Positions 1 to 7,626 of a stretch of 12,085 nt of DNA are shown one piece after another. The notes under the pieces are model-generated. The model ran no database searches and was not told where the DNA came from. It was given only the letters and a program-made list of their open reading frames with translations. The translations under genes and the position numbers were made by a program. Position 1 is the stretch's first letter; each line of letters opens with the position of its first letter. Source of the stretch: Temnopleurus reevesii (lineage: Eukaryota > Echinodermata > Echinoidea > Temnopleuroida > Temnopleuridae). The stretch lies in assembly GCA_036244855.1 (NCBI GenBank), contig BQKZ01000321.1, positions 163,664 to 175,748 on the forward strand, in the 5' to 3' direction.

Positions 1-14
1 CATTTATATTACAT

Positions 15-244
15 GAACTTCACATCTTACGAAGATAACCCTTTTAACGTCTCAGTTCGGTCTATACATATGCGGTTAGAGGGAAAAGACAGAAAGAATG
101 TGAAAGGAAACTTGGAAGAAGAAAAAGTAAAAAACGAACATGCCTCATTTGAGTTAAGATAATGTTCTTGTAATTACGGGCTTATTCCAAGAACTTCATA
201 TCTTAGGAAGATAGTTGTTTTTCTAAGTAAATCTCAGTTCGGTC
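15..244. repeat. Degenerate direct repeat, two copies (15-62 and 191-244)
   Basis: Two segments of about 50 bp share the same beginning (GAACTTCA, ATCTTA, GAAGATA) and the same perfect 12-bp end, CTCAGTTCGGTC, at 51-62 and 233-244. The middle is diverged and differs by a few bases in length. The start-to-start spacing is 176 bp. After each copy comes a similar purine-rich run containing TAGAGGGA. This may be a dimer of an old dispersed repeat or a local duplication; I do not recognise the family. Nothing else is visible in 1-244. Confidence 0.6.
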
Positions 245-451
245 AAGAAAGAGGGATAGAGGGACAAATAGGGAGATAGTTAGATATATAGATAGAGGGG
301 AGAGAGAGAGGGGAGGGGATAGATGTGGGGGGGGGGAGAAGGATGCATGCGACAAAGGTGGGCGGGAGAGTAGAGAGAAATGGAAGGTAGAGAGAAATGG
401 AAGAGAGAGAGAGAGAGAGAGTGAGAGCGAGCGAAAAAGAGACAAGGAGAG

Positions 452-486
<35 letters not shown>

Positions 487-515
487 TCGGGAGAGAGAGA
501 TCCAGGAAACAAGGG
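245..515. repeat. GA-rich microsatellite region
   Basis: The + strand is almost entirely purine, with uninterrupted (GA)n runs around 401-421 and 463-486, a G10 run at 327-336, and a short internal duplication of the phrase AGAGAGAAATGGAAG near 373-401. ORFs that cross it on both strands encode only Arg/Glu or Ser/Leu/Pro strings typical of dinucleotide repeats and are not genes. A polypurine-polypyrimidine mirror repeat of this type can adopt intramolecular triplex (H-DNA) structure in vitro, which is known for the sequence class and not shown here. Confidence 0.93.
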
Positions 516-917
516 ATTGGCTGACTTCTATCAACATGATCAAAGTGGTTCGTCCCCTACACCCCAATCATCATTCTCTGACGCAGGTGTATTTCATGAT
601 CACAATGAAAGTTAATTAGATGGAGACGATGGACCCCCTTTCACGGGGTAATCTTAACGACAAGAAAACTGATAACACATCCAAGCAAAGATACCATTAA
701 CACACCTATTCCAATGAGGTTCTGGGTTATCCCCGTTATAACAGATATTCATGAAACAGAACCCCACCGAAAGCTCAGGTGATGAAGACGTTGAAATAAA
801 AAGTCGTTCGATGGCTTCATAATGTGCTAAGTAATAACATTTTATGTGGCATTTTAGCCTGCGGTGGACTGGGTCTATGCATTTGTAACATCATGATATT
901 AGTGAGGTGGAATAGGA
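516..917. other. Unremarkable single-copy-looking sequence
   Basis: About 400 bp of mixed composition between two purine blocks. An ORF starting at 824 begins with a short hydrophobic, Cys-rich stretch and then runs straight into the GGA/GAT repeat. There is no recognisable domain or exon context, so I do not call it. No RNA gene, promoter motif or mobile element was recognised. Confidence 0.5.
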
Positions 918-2223
918 AGATAGGAGGAGGAGGAGGGGGGGGGGAGGTTGAGGATGATGATAATGCGGATGTTGATGAAGAGGAGGAGCAGATGGACCAG
1001 GAGGCGGAGCAGGAGGAAAAAAGAAGAATAGTGATGATGAAGAGATTGACAGGGTAGAGGAGGAGGAGGAGAAGGAGGAGAAGGAGGAGGAGGAGGAGGA
1101 GAAGAAGAAGGAGGAGAAGGAGGAGGAGGAGAAGGAGGAGGAGGCGGAGCAGGAAGAAAAAGGAATAATAATGATGATGAAGAGATTGACGGGGTAGAGG
1201 AGGAGGAGGAGGAGGAGGAAGAGGAGGAGGAGGAGGGGATGAGGTGAGGGAGATGAGGGAGTAAGAGGAGGATGAGCACCAGGAACAGGAAGAGCAGGAA
1301 GAGGATGGTGATGATGATGACGATGATGATGATTATGATGGTGGTTTTGATGTTGATGCAGATCGTTATCTGATCGTTATAACTAGAAGACCTAGTTATG
1401 ATGATGGTAATAGTGATGATGATGATGACGTAGATGAGGAAGTGGATTATAATGGCGATTACAAAGATGATGATGATGATGATGTTGATGATTATGGCGA
1501 TGATAATGGCAATGAGGGTGATAATAATGATAAAGAGGATGAGGATGAAGATGAGGAGCAGACTGCGGAGGGTAATGATGAGGGTGTGTAGGAGGAGGGG
1601 GATACTGAAGATATGGATTATTATTATGCTGATGATGATGAAGAGGAGGAGGAGTGGGAAGGAGAGAAGGTGGAGATGATAATGATAATGATGATTATGA
1701 CGATGAGGAGGAGGAAGATGAGATGGAGGAGGAGGAAGATGATAAGGAGGAAGAGGATAACATTTATGATTATGATGGTGATGATGTTGATGATGATGGT
1801 GTTGATGATGATGATGATGATGATGTTAATGATTATGACGATGATAATGGTAATGATGATAATAATAATGATAAAGAGGAGCAGACTGCGAAGGGTAATG
1901 ATGAGGGTGTGCAGGAGGAGGGGAATACTGAGGATATTGATTATTATTATTATTATTATGATGATGATGATGATAATAATAATGATTATGATGATGAGGA
2001 GGAGGAAGAGGAGGAGGAAGAGGATAACATTTATGATGATGGTGATGATGATGTTGATGATGATGATGGTGGTGATGATGTTGATGATGATGAACAAGAT
2101 GATGATGAGCAAAATGATGATAATCATGTTGATGATGATTTTGATGATTAGGAGGAGAAGGAGGAGGAGGAGGAGGAGGAGGATGAACAGGAGGGGGAGG
2201 AGGTGGAGGAGGAGAAGAAGGAT
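918..2223. repeat. 1.3-kb purine-rich GAT/GGA/GAA compound microsatellite with higher-order repeats
   Basis: The + strand consists mainly of GAT, GGA, GAA and AAT triplets. Inside are longer repeated units. The 60 bp at 1001-1060 recur at 1141-1200 (55 of 60 identical by eye, spacing 140). The 75 bp at 1553-1627 recur at 1876-1950 (70 of 75, spacing 323). A unit beginning AAGAGGATAACATTTATGAT at 1751 recurs in shortened form at 2028. In one frame the DNA would encode a strongly acidic Asp/Glu/Asn/Tyr polypeptide (for example 1654-2151, 165 codons). The same phase is interrupted by TAG at 1589-1591, where the second copy has CAG at 1912-1914. I read this as a simple-sequence expansion and not a gene; an acidic low-complexity exon is a remote alternative. 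Confidence 0.9.
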
Positions 2224-2684
2224 GAAATTAAACTAACCTATTTGTCTTTGGTCTATGTCTGTCTTTGGCTTTGCCCGCTGACCGTTTGTGTTTGTTCCCT
2301 CGTGACGTCACTCCGTCCTCACTGGATGACCAATCACTATCCTCACTGTCATGCTCTTGACCAACTGACCAATGAAAATAACAGCAACAAAATAGTGATA
2401 ACAAAAATTCTAAAATTACTGCAATAAACATGATACTATGGATTTACCGGTATTATATCTCATAGGAAAATTGGATACAACGCGATATAAATTATTTCCG
2501 TGAAATAAAGTGGGTCATAGGTAATAGATTCGTACGCCATGTATTCAACTGTGCGGACACAACAATCATAAGCCGGTTCCGATTTGAATATCATTAAAAA
2601 GAATATTGAATTGGCATTCGAATTAATTTTACGTAAATGTTTATATCGTGTTTTACTGGCTTTTTTTCATTGGTTCTCCCTCAC
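2224..2684. other. Unique AT-rich spacer with CRE/CCAAT motifs
   Basis: About 460 bp of non-repetitive sequence between the purine block and the first foldback element. Apart from the CRE and CCAAT motifs listed separately, I see no coding region, RNA gene or repeat. ORFs on both strands are short and without recognisable domains. Confidence 0.5.
2302..2373. promoter_or_regulatory. Possible CRE palindrome with two CCAAT boxes
   Basis: GTGACGTCAC at 2302-2311 contains the full 8-bp cAMP response element TGACGTCA (2303-2310), the consensus site of CREB/ATF bZIP factors. Two CCAAT pentamers follow on the + strand at 2330-2334 and 2369-2373, the motif bound by NF-Y. CRE plus CCAAT is a familiar proximal-promoter combination, but no TATA element, transcription start or downstream exon can be identified, so a regulatory role is inference from motifs only. 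Confidence 0.3.
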
Positions 2685-2937
2685 TTAAAGGTCAACTCAC
2701 ACATTTGCGTTTTCAACCTGCGCCTCCCAAGCGTTTTTTTTTTTTAATCAAAAATGTTCCCTTGACGCACAACGACACAGATCATACGATGGACTGACGC
2801 TACTCGAGCGTAAGCCCGACGTTAGTCCACCGTCTAATCAGCGTATACTTTTGCGCCCAGAGATCGTTTTTACTCTAAAAAAAAAAACGCTTGGCGGACG
2901 CAGGTTAAAACGCAAAAAGGTATGAGACGTCCTTTAA
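2685..2937. mobile_element. Palindromic foldback MITE-like element with TTAA ends
   Basis: The left arm from 2685 begins TTAAAGG and contains TTGCGTTTT, AACCTGCG, CCAAGCG and T12 (2734-2745). The right arm read on the - strand from 2937 also begins TTAAAGG and contains TTGCGTTTT, AACCTGCG, CCAAGCG and T11 (complement of 2877-2887). Pairing continues inward: GATGGACTGACG in the left half matches GGTGGACTAACG from the complement of the right half, with the centre near the CTCGAG at about 2804-2809. The whole 253-bp unit is therefore one imperfect hairpin with no coding capacity, as expected of a miniature inverted-repeat element. TTAA at both edges could be the target duplication, as in piggyBac-type insertions, or simply part of the termini. 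I do not recognise the family name. Confidence 0.8.
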
Positions 2938-3387
2938 TCTTGATTTTGACATATACATTGAGGTTAATGTACTTCAAATATATCACTGAAAACTAAAAAC
3001 TGAACTGAAATTGTTTGATGGAGGATTGAATTGAAAGCAAGGAAATGATAATATGATATTTACACTTTTAAATAAAACTCACATCATAAATTTATATAGA
3101 ATTAGATAGACTGTATGATATTTCCCGATTATCACGACATAAAAAGTGCTGGTATGATTGTATTAAATGCAAAAGAACAATGAAATCTGCAACAAGACTA
3201 TTGACAATGAGTTGAGGGTAACATAAGAATAATTCGTCGTTAAATCCTCTTAAATGTTTTATTTCAAAATATCTAACATATTATTAGCATCTTTATGCAG
3301 ACATACGGAATGAATACATGCATGAACGATGGTATGCGTGGAAATTGATTAATGGGGAAATCTTCAGGCAAAATAATATGTATATAA
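2938..3387. other. AT-rich spacer without recognised features
   Basis: Plain AT-rich sequence between the foldback element and the first duplication unit. A few ORF fragments are present, none with recognisable domains. No repeat or motif that I trust. Confidence 0.5.
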
Positions 3388-3483
3388 ATTTGCATGCAAA
3401 TCAATCGGTCTATACATGCTATATGCATGCTAAAGTTCGAGCACAATAGTGTATAGGTAGCTTTATGAAGACAACAAAGTTCA
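3388..3483. repeat. Head segment of the duplication, identical in both copies
   Basis: These 96 bp match 5855-5950 at every base by eye, whereas the following sequence immediately becomes diverged. The segment opens with the perfect 14-bp palindrome ATTTGCATGCAAAT (3388-3401; 5855-5868), which holds two overlapping inverted copies of the octamer ATGCAAAT recognised by POU-domain (Oct) factors, followed by ATGCATGC at 3423-3430. No coding potential. Perfect identity next to diverged flanks suggests recent conversion, an assembly effect at the N at 5854, or selective constraint; sequence alone does not decide. Confidence 0.75.
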
Positions 3484-3508
3484 CGAATATTGATGGCTAT
3501 ATTATTTT

Positions 3509-3697
3509 CCAATCGTCGTCATCATCATCATCGCCATCATTATCTCCATCACCCACCATCATCATCAGCAACATTGTCACCGTCATCATAATAATCACAA
3601 TCGCAATCACCATCTTAATGATCTCTATCATTATCAGCATCATTGTCATTATCATCATCACCATGATCATCCTTATCTTCACCACAAACGTCATCGC

Positions 3698-3747
<50 letters not shown>

Positions 3748-3987
3748 CCAATACCAGCATCATCATAATCATCGTTTCATCATCATGATCTTCATCCTCC
3801 TGATCATCACCACCATTACAGTTACCATCCTCATCATCATTATCATCACCACGCGTCACCATAATTGTCATCATCAATATCATCAACATTGCCATCCAAA
3901 TCCTCTCTCTCCTACTCATCATCATTGCCACCATCTCATCAACATCATTATCACCATCATCACCTCCATCATCCTCGTCATCATCAT

Positions 3988-4018
<31 letters not shown>

Positions 4019-4205
4019 ATCATCAACACCATCATCGTCATCCTCAATATCATCAACATTGCCATCCGCATCCTCCTTCTCCTAATCGTCATCATCGTCA
4101 TCATCATCATAATCCTCGTCATCACCATCATCATCCTCACCACCACCACCACCATCACCATCAGCAGCATCATCATCCCCTTCCTCCTCATTCCTCCTCA
4201 TCCTT
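3509..4205. repeat. ATC/ACC/TCC compound microsatellite of copy A
   Basis: The + strand is mostly CAT, CAC and TCC triplets, including uninterrupted (ATC)n at about 3698-3746 and (CAC)n at about 3990-4014. It is complementary in type to the 918-2223 block, so the purine strand is now the - strand. A longer unit, TCAATATCATCAACATTGCC followed by ATCC, occurs at about 3874 and again 170 bp later at about 4044; related forms are in copy B. ORFs through it are poly-Ile, poly-His or poly-Met strings and are not genes. Confidence 0.93.
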
Positions 4206-4246
4206 ACCACCATATTCATGATATTACTCCCCTCATCCCAACATCC

Positions 4247-4430
4247 TCCGACACAACATCCACTCCTAACATTTCCGCATCCGTCATCAAATTAACATCT
4301 GCCGCAAACGTAATCACATGCCAGACAATTAATGTCAATAATGGGTTCAGTTGCCATGGCAACGCGCACTTTACGCCCCTGGGTGCTCGGTCATGTCGTT
4401 GAATGTATGTCATCTGAGCACTTGACGTTT
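4247..4430. promoter_or_regulatory. Conserved core with palindromic RFX X-box (copy A)
   Basis: GTTGCCATGGCAAC at 4350-4363 is a perfect 14-bp palindrome and a textbook X-box, the site of RFX winged-helix factors that control ciliary and other genes. The surrounding 184 bp differ from copy B at about 13 positions, and the central stretch of about 120 bp at only 4, while the flanking duplicated DNA is much more diverged. The block can be translated in both copies with a similar C-terminus, but 7 of the 9 base differences before the stop change the amino acid, which argues against a conserved protein and for a DNA- or RNA-level element or a younger history. Function is inference. Confidence 0.45.
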
Positions 4431-4995
4431 AAGGGGAACTTTCCCCGGAATTAATGTGCTATCAGGGAATGAAGAAAAATAGGATGAACAAACCCTGAAA
4501 ATTTGAGCAGAATCGGATAATCCGTTCAAAAGTTACGAATTTTCTAAGTTGTCATTTCCACCATTTATGGGCCTCCTAGAATTGGCAACTTTTGCACATA
4601 AACTATGATGGCATCGTGGAGAACTCCCCATTCACACACAATTTCAGTTTCCTATTTTGCAGGAAAAGTAGACAAAATCATACGTTTTTTGATACTCGCA
4701 TTTAGTATAGCCAAATCAATTCAGCAAGCATTCCAAAAAGAATGATAGTGATTCATCATGTGAAATATGATATTGATCCATTTTCAGTATATTCATGTTC
4801 AAAGTTCATAATGGCATCATTATGCCAAAGTTGCGAATTCAAGGACATCATAGGTGGAAATGAAAACTTGAGAATTCAACTTATAAAGAGATTATCTGAT
4901 TTTGTTCAAATTTTCACAGTTTATGCATCATTTCTTTCTCCATTTTCAGATTTTTCTGACAGCGCGTCAATGTCAGGGTGATGTTCCCCTTTAAT
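4428..4995. mobile_element. Long-terminal-inverted-repeat (foldback) element, copy A
   Basis: The left end TTTAAGGGGAAC (4428-4439) is matched on the opposite strand at the right end, GTTCCCCTTTAA (4983-4994). Arms of about 200 bp pair imperfectly: left-arm phrases TGAAAATTTGAGCA, ATCGGATAATC, TCATTTCCACC and GGCAACTTT correspond to TGAAAATTTGAACA, ATCAGATAATC, TCATTTCCACC and CGCAACTTT from the complement of the right arm. A unique middle of roughly 165 bp separates the arms (about 4633-4798). No transposase is encoded, so this is a non-autonomous element. The same element sits at the equivalent place in copy B with the same flanks, so it inserted before the duplication. Confidence 0.78.
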
Positions 4996-5189
4996 ATTGC
5001 CCGATAGTCCAGCTGGAAATATGTGTGATGTCACGCAGAATATTATCATCCACACATCTTTGGGGGGAAAAGATGGAAATAAAAAAAAATGGAGGGATGG
5101 GGGTGTAGGGGCCCTATATCCTAAATTATTGAAATAAAAACGAATTTTTGTGTTGAAATGTCATATGGATGTAGTTCTGGCGCGGTGGA

Positions 5190-5597
5190 TATTTTTATGA
5201 TGGTGTTCTTCGACTTTGGGGCAATTTGTAGTGGGAGTAATAAGGAAAGGGAATTTCGTGAATCCTAAATATTGAAATAGCAACATTGACTCTTTTTTTT
5301 TCCTTTGATATTTGTTATGTTTATAATTATCATTATTATTATTTGACATTTGATGGAATGGAGGTGGTAGTGCTGTAAAAGATGACGATCGTGTTTCTGA
5401 AAACATTTCAGAAACATTATCATTCCGTGTCTTTCTCTCTTTTTTGTTTGTGATACGCCATTTTTTTTTACTTTTCTTTTATTTATATGTACATGCATAC
5501 TCATGTGTGTAAGATATCTATGTGATGATAAACATCCCGTAAAATTCACATCTCTTAATCTTTACCAAAACTGTATTTCGGCTTTAAAAAAATAATA
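5190..5597. other. Unaligned stretch of copy A
   Basis: About 400 bp of AT-rich sequence with no counterpart I can align in copy B (7627-8255). A short phrase, CCTAAAT followed by ATTGAAATA, occurs near 5122 and again near 5264, hinting at a small internal duplication. Minus-strand ORFs here have no recognisable domain. No other feature seen. Confidence 0.45.
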
Positions 5598-5667
5598 TAT
5601 CTAGAGTAGATACTCCGTGTAGGTATGTTGCGGTAACCAATAGTCATCTTACAGCTATTCAACCTGG

Positions 5668-5853
5668 GCCCCGTTGCATAAAGCTGTGACTTACAATAGA
5701 AGATGTCATTGGAGTTACAATAATTGTATCTCACTTCTATGACATCTTACCATAATTCTTACAATCCGTTGCATAAAACTTATGATATCTTGTCATAGAA
5801 ATTAATTATTTGAATATTCGTGAACGAGGTTATTGTATCTTTGCTACTGGCTA
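5668..5853. mobile_element. Short hairpin repeat between the duplication copies
   Basis: CGTTGCATAAA occurs twice in direct orientation, at about 5672 and 5768. Between them is an imperfect hairpin: AAGATGTCAT (5700-5709) pairs with ATGACATCTT (5739-5748), with the perfect centre TACAAT-A-ATTGTA (5716-5728). The opening GGGCCCCGTTGCATAAA has the look of an abundant dispersed repeat of marine invertebrates, but I cannot name it. It begins exactly where the homology of copy A and copy B stops. The outer right limit is uncertain; the DNA after about 5815 may not belong to it. Confidence 0.5.
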
Positions 5854-5998
5854 NATTTGCATGCAAATCAATCGGTCTATACATGCTATATGCATGCTAA
5901 AGTTCGAGCACAATAGTGTATAGGTAGCTTTATGAAGACAACAAAGTTCAATAACATTGATAGCTGTTGCCATAATTTTCCAATCGTCGCTAACACCA

Positions 5999-6451
5999 AC
6001 TGACATCATCGTCATCGGCAGCAGTATCCTCCTCCTCCTCCTCCTCCTCCTCCTCCTCCTCCTCCTCATCATCATCATCATAATCATCATCATCATCTTC
6101 GTTTCATCATCATTTAATCATCATCACCATTACCATTACCATCAGCAAACATCATCATTTTCAGGATCATAATCGTCATCAACATCATCATCGTCATCAT
6201 CAATATCATCAAAATTGAAATCCACATCCTTCAGCTCCTAATCGTCACCATCGCGAATGTCTATCAACACAATTTTCGTCACCATCCTCATCATCGTCGT
6301 CATCATCATCATCATCCTCACCATCACCGTCATCATCTTCATCGTCAACATCATCACCATAATCATCACCATCATCATCGGCATCATCATCATCACCATC
6401 ATCGACCTCCTCATCATCGTCATCACCACCACCACCATCACCATCATCATC

Positions 6452-6503
<52 letters not shown>

Positions 6504-6665
6504 CCATCCTCGATAATCCTCATCATCAGGCGTCATCATCATCGTCACTATCAATATCATCGATGTTACCACTCACACCCTCCTCCTAATCATCATCATT
6601 GTCACCATCTCATGAATACCATCATCATAATCATCGTCATCATCACCTCCTTTCTCCTCATTCCT
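5999..6665. repeat. TCC/ATC/ACC compound microsatellite of copy B
   Basis: Begins with (TCC)n at about 6027-6066, passes to (ATC)n, and has further pure runs at about 6465-6502. The phrase TATCATC in a CAATATCATC context marks a longer unit at about 6200 and 6551, about 351 bp apart, twice the 170-bp spacing seen in copy A. All ORFs crossing it are Asp/Gly, Met/Val or Ile/Thr strings caused by the repeat. Confidence 0.93.
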
Positions 6666-6702
6666 TCTCCTTACCACCATCTTACTCCTCTCATCCCCAC
6701 AT

Positions 6703-6888
6703 CCTCCGAAACAACATTCACTCCTAACATTGCTGCATCCGCCATCAAATTAACATCTGCCGCAAACGCAATCACATGCCAGACAATTAATGTCAATAAT
6801 GGGTTCGGTTGCCATGGCAACGCGCACTTTACGCCCTTGGGTGCTCGGTCATATCGTTGAATTTATGTCCTCGGAGCACTTGAAGTTT
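6703..6888. promoter_or_regulatory. Conserved core with palindromic RFX X-box (copy B)
   Basis: Carries the same perfect palindrome GTTGCCATGGCAAC at 6808-6821. Base differences from copy A lie outside the palindrome; the nearest is the base just before it (A in copy A, G in copy B shifts the preceding TTCA to TTCG). It ends at the left terminus of the inverted-repeat element, as in copy A. RFX binding is an inference from the motif. Confidence 0.45.
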
Positions 6889-7445
6889 AAGGGGAACTTA
6901 CCCCAGGCATTACTGTGCTGTCAGTGAATGAAGAAAAATATGATGAATAAACGCTAGCAATTTGAGCAGAATCGGATTATCCATTCAAAAATTACGAATT
7001 TTCGAAGTTGTCACTTCCACCACTTATATGGGCCTCCTTGAATAGGCAACATTTGCATTTAATCTGTAATAACATCATGTAGAACTTCTCATTCACTTTG
7101 TTTGTACACGTACAACATTTCACATTTCCTCTTCTTTCAGGAAAAGTAGACAATTTTTTTCGCCTACATATAGTATAGTCACATCGATTCTGCAAGCATT
7201 CCAGATTTATCATTTTAATCATGATATTGATCTATTTTGAATAAATACACAAAGTTCATGAGGTCATAGATTATGCAAAATGTTGCAAATTCAAGGATAC
7301 CCATCACAGGAAGAGATGAAAACCTTGAAAATTTACAACTTTTGAACAGATTATCCAATTTCGCCAAATTTTTCACACATTGTTCATCATATTTTACTCT
7401 ATTTAATGACAGCACATCAATATCAGGGTGATGTTCCCCTTTAAT
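6886..7445. mobile_element. Long-terminal-inverted-repeat (foldback) element, copy B
   Basis: Termini are TTTAAGGGGAAC (6886-6897) and, inverted, GTTCCCCTTTAA (7433-7444). The arms again pair imperfectly over about 200 bp. It differs from copy A by many substitutions and small indels spread over its whole length, consistent with neutral drift of a dead element. No coding capacity. Confidence 0.76.
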
Positions 7446-7626
7446 ATTGCCTGATATCCCAGCTGGAAATATGGGTACAGTCACGCAGAATATATCGTCG
7501 ACACAACTTTGGAGAAAAGACGGAGAAAGATAGGGTAGGGGTCTCTCATACTAAAATTTGAAATAAAAACATTTAATGTGTTTTCTTGATGAAACTTGAT
7601 GTGGAAGTAGGGCTGGTAATATATTT

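Larger units (their letters stand above)
3388..5667. repeat. Tandem duplication, copy A
   Basis: This 2.28-kb unit is repeated in the same orientation and order at 5855-8327. Collinear blocks are: head 3388-3483 = 5855-5950 (identical), pyrimidine microsatellite 3509-4205 ~ 5999-6665, X-box core about 4247-4430 ~ 6703-6888, long-inverted-repeat element 4428-4995 ~ 6886-7445, flank to about 5190 ~ 7626, and tail 5598-5667 ~ 8256-8327. The stretch 5190-5597 does not align by eye with its counterpart 7627-8255. The unit has no gene I can support. Divergence is too great in most blocks for two alleles of one locus. Confidence 0.85.

Noticed and set aside
203..615. Ser/Leu/Pro-rich and Arg/Glu-rich ORFs on both strands
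   Set aside because: Products of the GA dinucleotide tract; (GA)n is open in several frames.
824..1057. 77-codon ORF with a hydrophobic, Cys-rich N-terminus that looks like a membrane segment
   Set aside because: Runs directly into Gly/Glu repeats, has no supporting exon structure or similarity that I recognise, and is short enough to occur by chance.
1654..2151. 165-codon ORF of Asp, Glu, Asn and Tyr
   Set aside because: It is the translation of GAT/GGA/GAA/AAT repeats. The opposite strand and another frame are open for similar lengths over the same DNA, and the related upstream copy contains a stop in the same phase.
1613..2236. 207-codon Met/Arg/Ile-rich ORF and its 167-codon minus-strand counterpart
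   Set aside because: Low-complexity readings of the same triplet tract; no domain and no non-repetitive portion.
3785..4402. 205-codon ORF ending in a non-repetitive segment that is similar to the end of the ORF at 6612-6860
   Set aside because: The shared 40-odd residues come from the duplicated core. Of about 9 base differences in this part, 7 change the amino acid, which is not the pattern of a conserved protein; the rest is poly-Ile/Thr/His from the microsatellite.
4742..4981. 79-codon ORF and the related minus-strand ORF at 7215-7484
   Set aside because: Both lie inside arms and loop of the non-autonomous inverted-repeat element; frames are not conserved between the two copies.
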